From: Mitsuaria sp. GD03876
GTDB lineage: Bacteria > Pseudomonadota > Gammaproteobacteria > Burkholderiales > Burkholderiaceae_C
NCBI RefSeq assembly: GCF_029840635.1
Contig: NZ_JAOCCU010000016.1
Span: forward strand, 1-64,000
Length of the DNA: 64,000 nt
Reading direction: 5' to 3'
Notes under the pieces: model-generated
What the model saw: only the letters and a program-made list of their open reading frames with translations
The model's database searches: none
What the model was told of the DNA's origin: nothing
Program-made: the position numbers and the translations under genes
Shown here: positions 63,735 to 64,000 of the stretch, in pieces
How positions within the stretch are numbered: position 1 is the first letter of the stretch
How the letters are laid out: each line of letters starts with the position of its first letter

Positions 63735-64000
63735 ATGCACTTGATGATCCCCTTCGCCAGCTCGCTGGACCCTCATTTCGAGGGCGCCCTGCGCGAGCTG
63801 GAGTTGCCGGGCCTGAGCCGCCTGCTCGGGCTGCTGACGCCGGCCGGCGAGGTCGGCGACGCCGACGAGACCACCCCGATTCCCCCGCATGAGCGATTCC
63901 TCGCCCGCGCCCGCGGCGTGACCGACGGCTCGCCGCCGACCGCCGCCTGGCGCCTGCGCGCCGCCGGCCAGGACCCCGGCCAGGCCGCCTGGGCGCTGCT
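63735..64000 (+). CDS. Phosphoglycerate-mutase-like protein, 3' end beyond window
   Basis: An ATG at 63735 opens a frame with no stop to the window end (88 codons seen). MHLMIPFASSLDPHFEGALRELELPGL, here split by family positions, and the later HERFLARARG and AAWRLRAAGQDPG resemble the start of a cofactor-independent phosphoglycerate-mutase-related protein found in betaproteobacteria (RpfE-like). It is divergent from the LpxH-like gene. Only the N terminus is visible, so the assignment is tentative. Confidence 0.55.
   Translation, partial: MHLMIPFASSLDPHFEGALRELELPGLSRLLGLLTPAGEVGDADETTPIPPHERFLARARGVTDGSPPTAAWRLRAAGQDPGQAAWAL

Overview
The window is GC-rich, gene-dense chromosomal DNA. Gene content and order point to a betaproteobacterium of the order Burkholderiales, probably near Roseateles/Mitsuaria, Leptothrix or Rubrivivax. 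Pointers are polA next to a DUF2782 gene, a pseudomonad-type thrB and a BPSS1780-type membrane gene; xseB-ispA-dxs beside a Rieske oxygenase; and nudB followed by an endonuclease/exonuclease/phosphatase gene and a ClsB-type cardiolipin synthase. No rRNA, tRNA, insertion sequence, phage or CRISPR array was seen. The identification rests on synteny and protein family only.

Layout. 1-3 kb: the end of hutH and a secreted esterase. 3-18.8 kb: an accessory surface region with two paralogous giant Ig/Calx-beta proteins (3143-10252 and 15278-18787). Between them lie the nudB-EEP-clsB operon on the minus strand and a plus-strand run of a small Ala-rich protein, a lipoprotein and a stand-alone flgH. 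The first giant protein has nine in-phase 87-residue repeats and a type I secretion-like C terminus. The second has a Pro/Ser/Glu stalk instead of the repeats and stops before any secretion signal. 18.9-30 kb (all minus): a TPR protein, tctBA without tctC, a lone GspE/PilB-type ATPase with a methyltransferase, a DNA glycosylase and tatD, then purU and lolCD. 30-37.7 kb: polA, DUF2782, thrB, a membrane protein and phoX with a Pho-box-like promoter.

37.7-49.8 kb: a hipBA-like pair whose HipA has lost key kinase residues, uvrD, ychJ, truC, a BNR-repeat protein paired with a MoaD-like protein, rarD, ahpCF and lysA. 49.9-64 kb: lysR, dxs-ispA-xseB, a Rieske oxygenase with a structured leader, an EamA exporter with sseA, a universal stress protein, a ZIP transporter, ppx and ppk, an LpxH-like phosphoesterase, and the start of a phosphoglycerate-mutase-like gene.

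Connections. Phosphate genes recur: phoX has tandem 11-bp Pho-box-like repeats, ppk has a similar but awkwardly placed set, and ppx and ppk converge. Two copies of one intergenic palindromic element, about 135 bp with arms of 27-32 nt that are perfect or have one mismatch, sit at 30072-30207 and 60428-60562 and share a conserved loop. The features most worth following are the giant-protein/flgH cassette, the predicted HipA pseudokinase with its GATTCC-N8-GGAATC operator, the palindromic element, and the hairpin-plus-T6 directly before the ZIP start codon.
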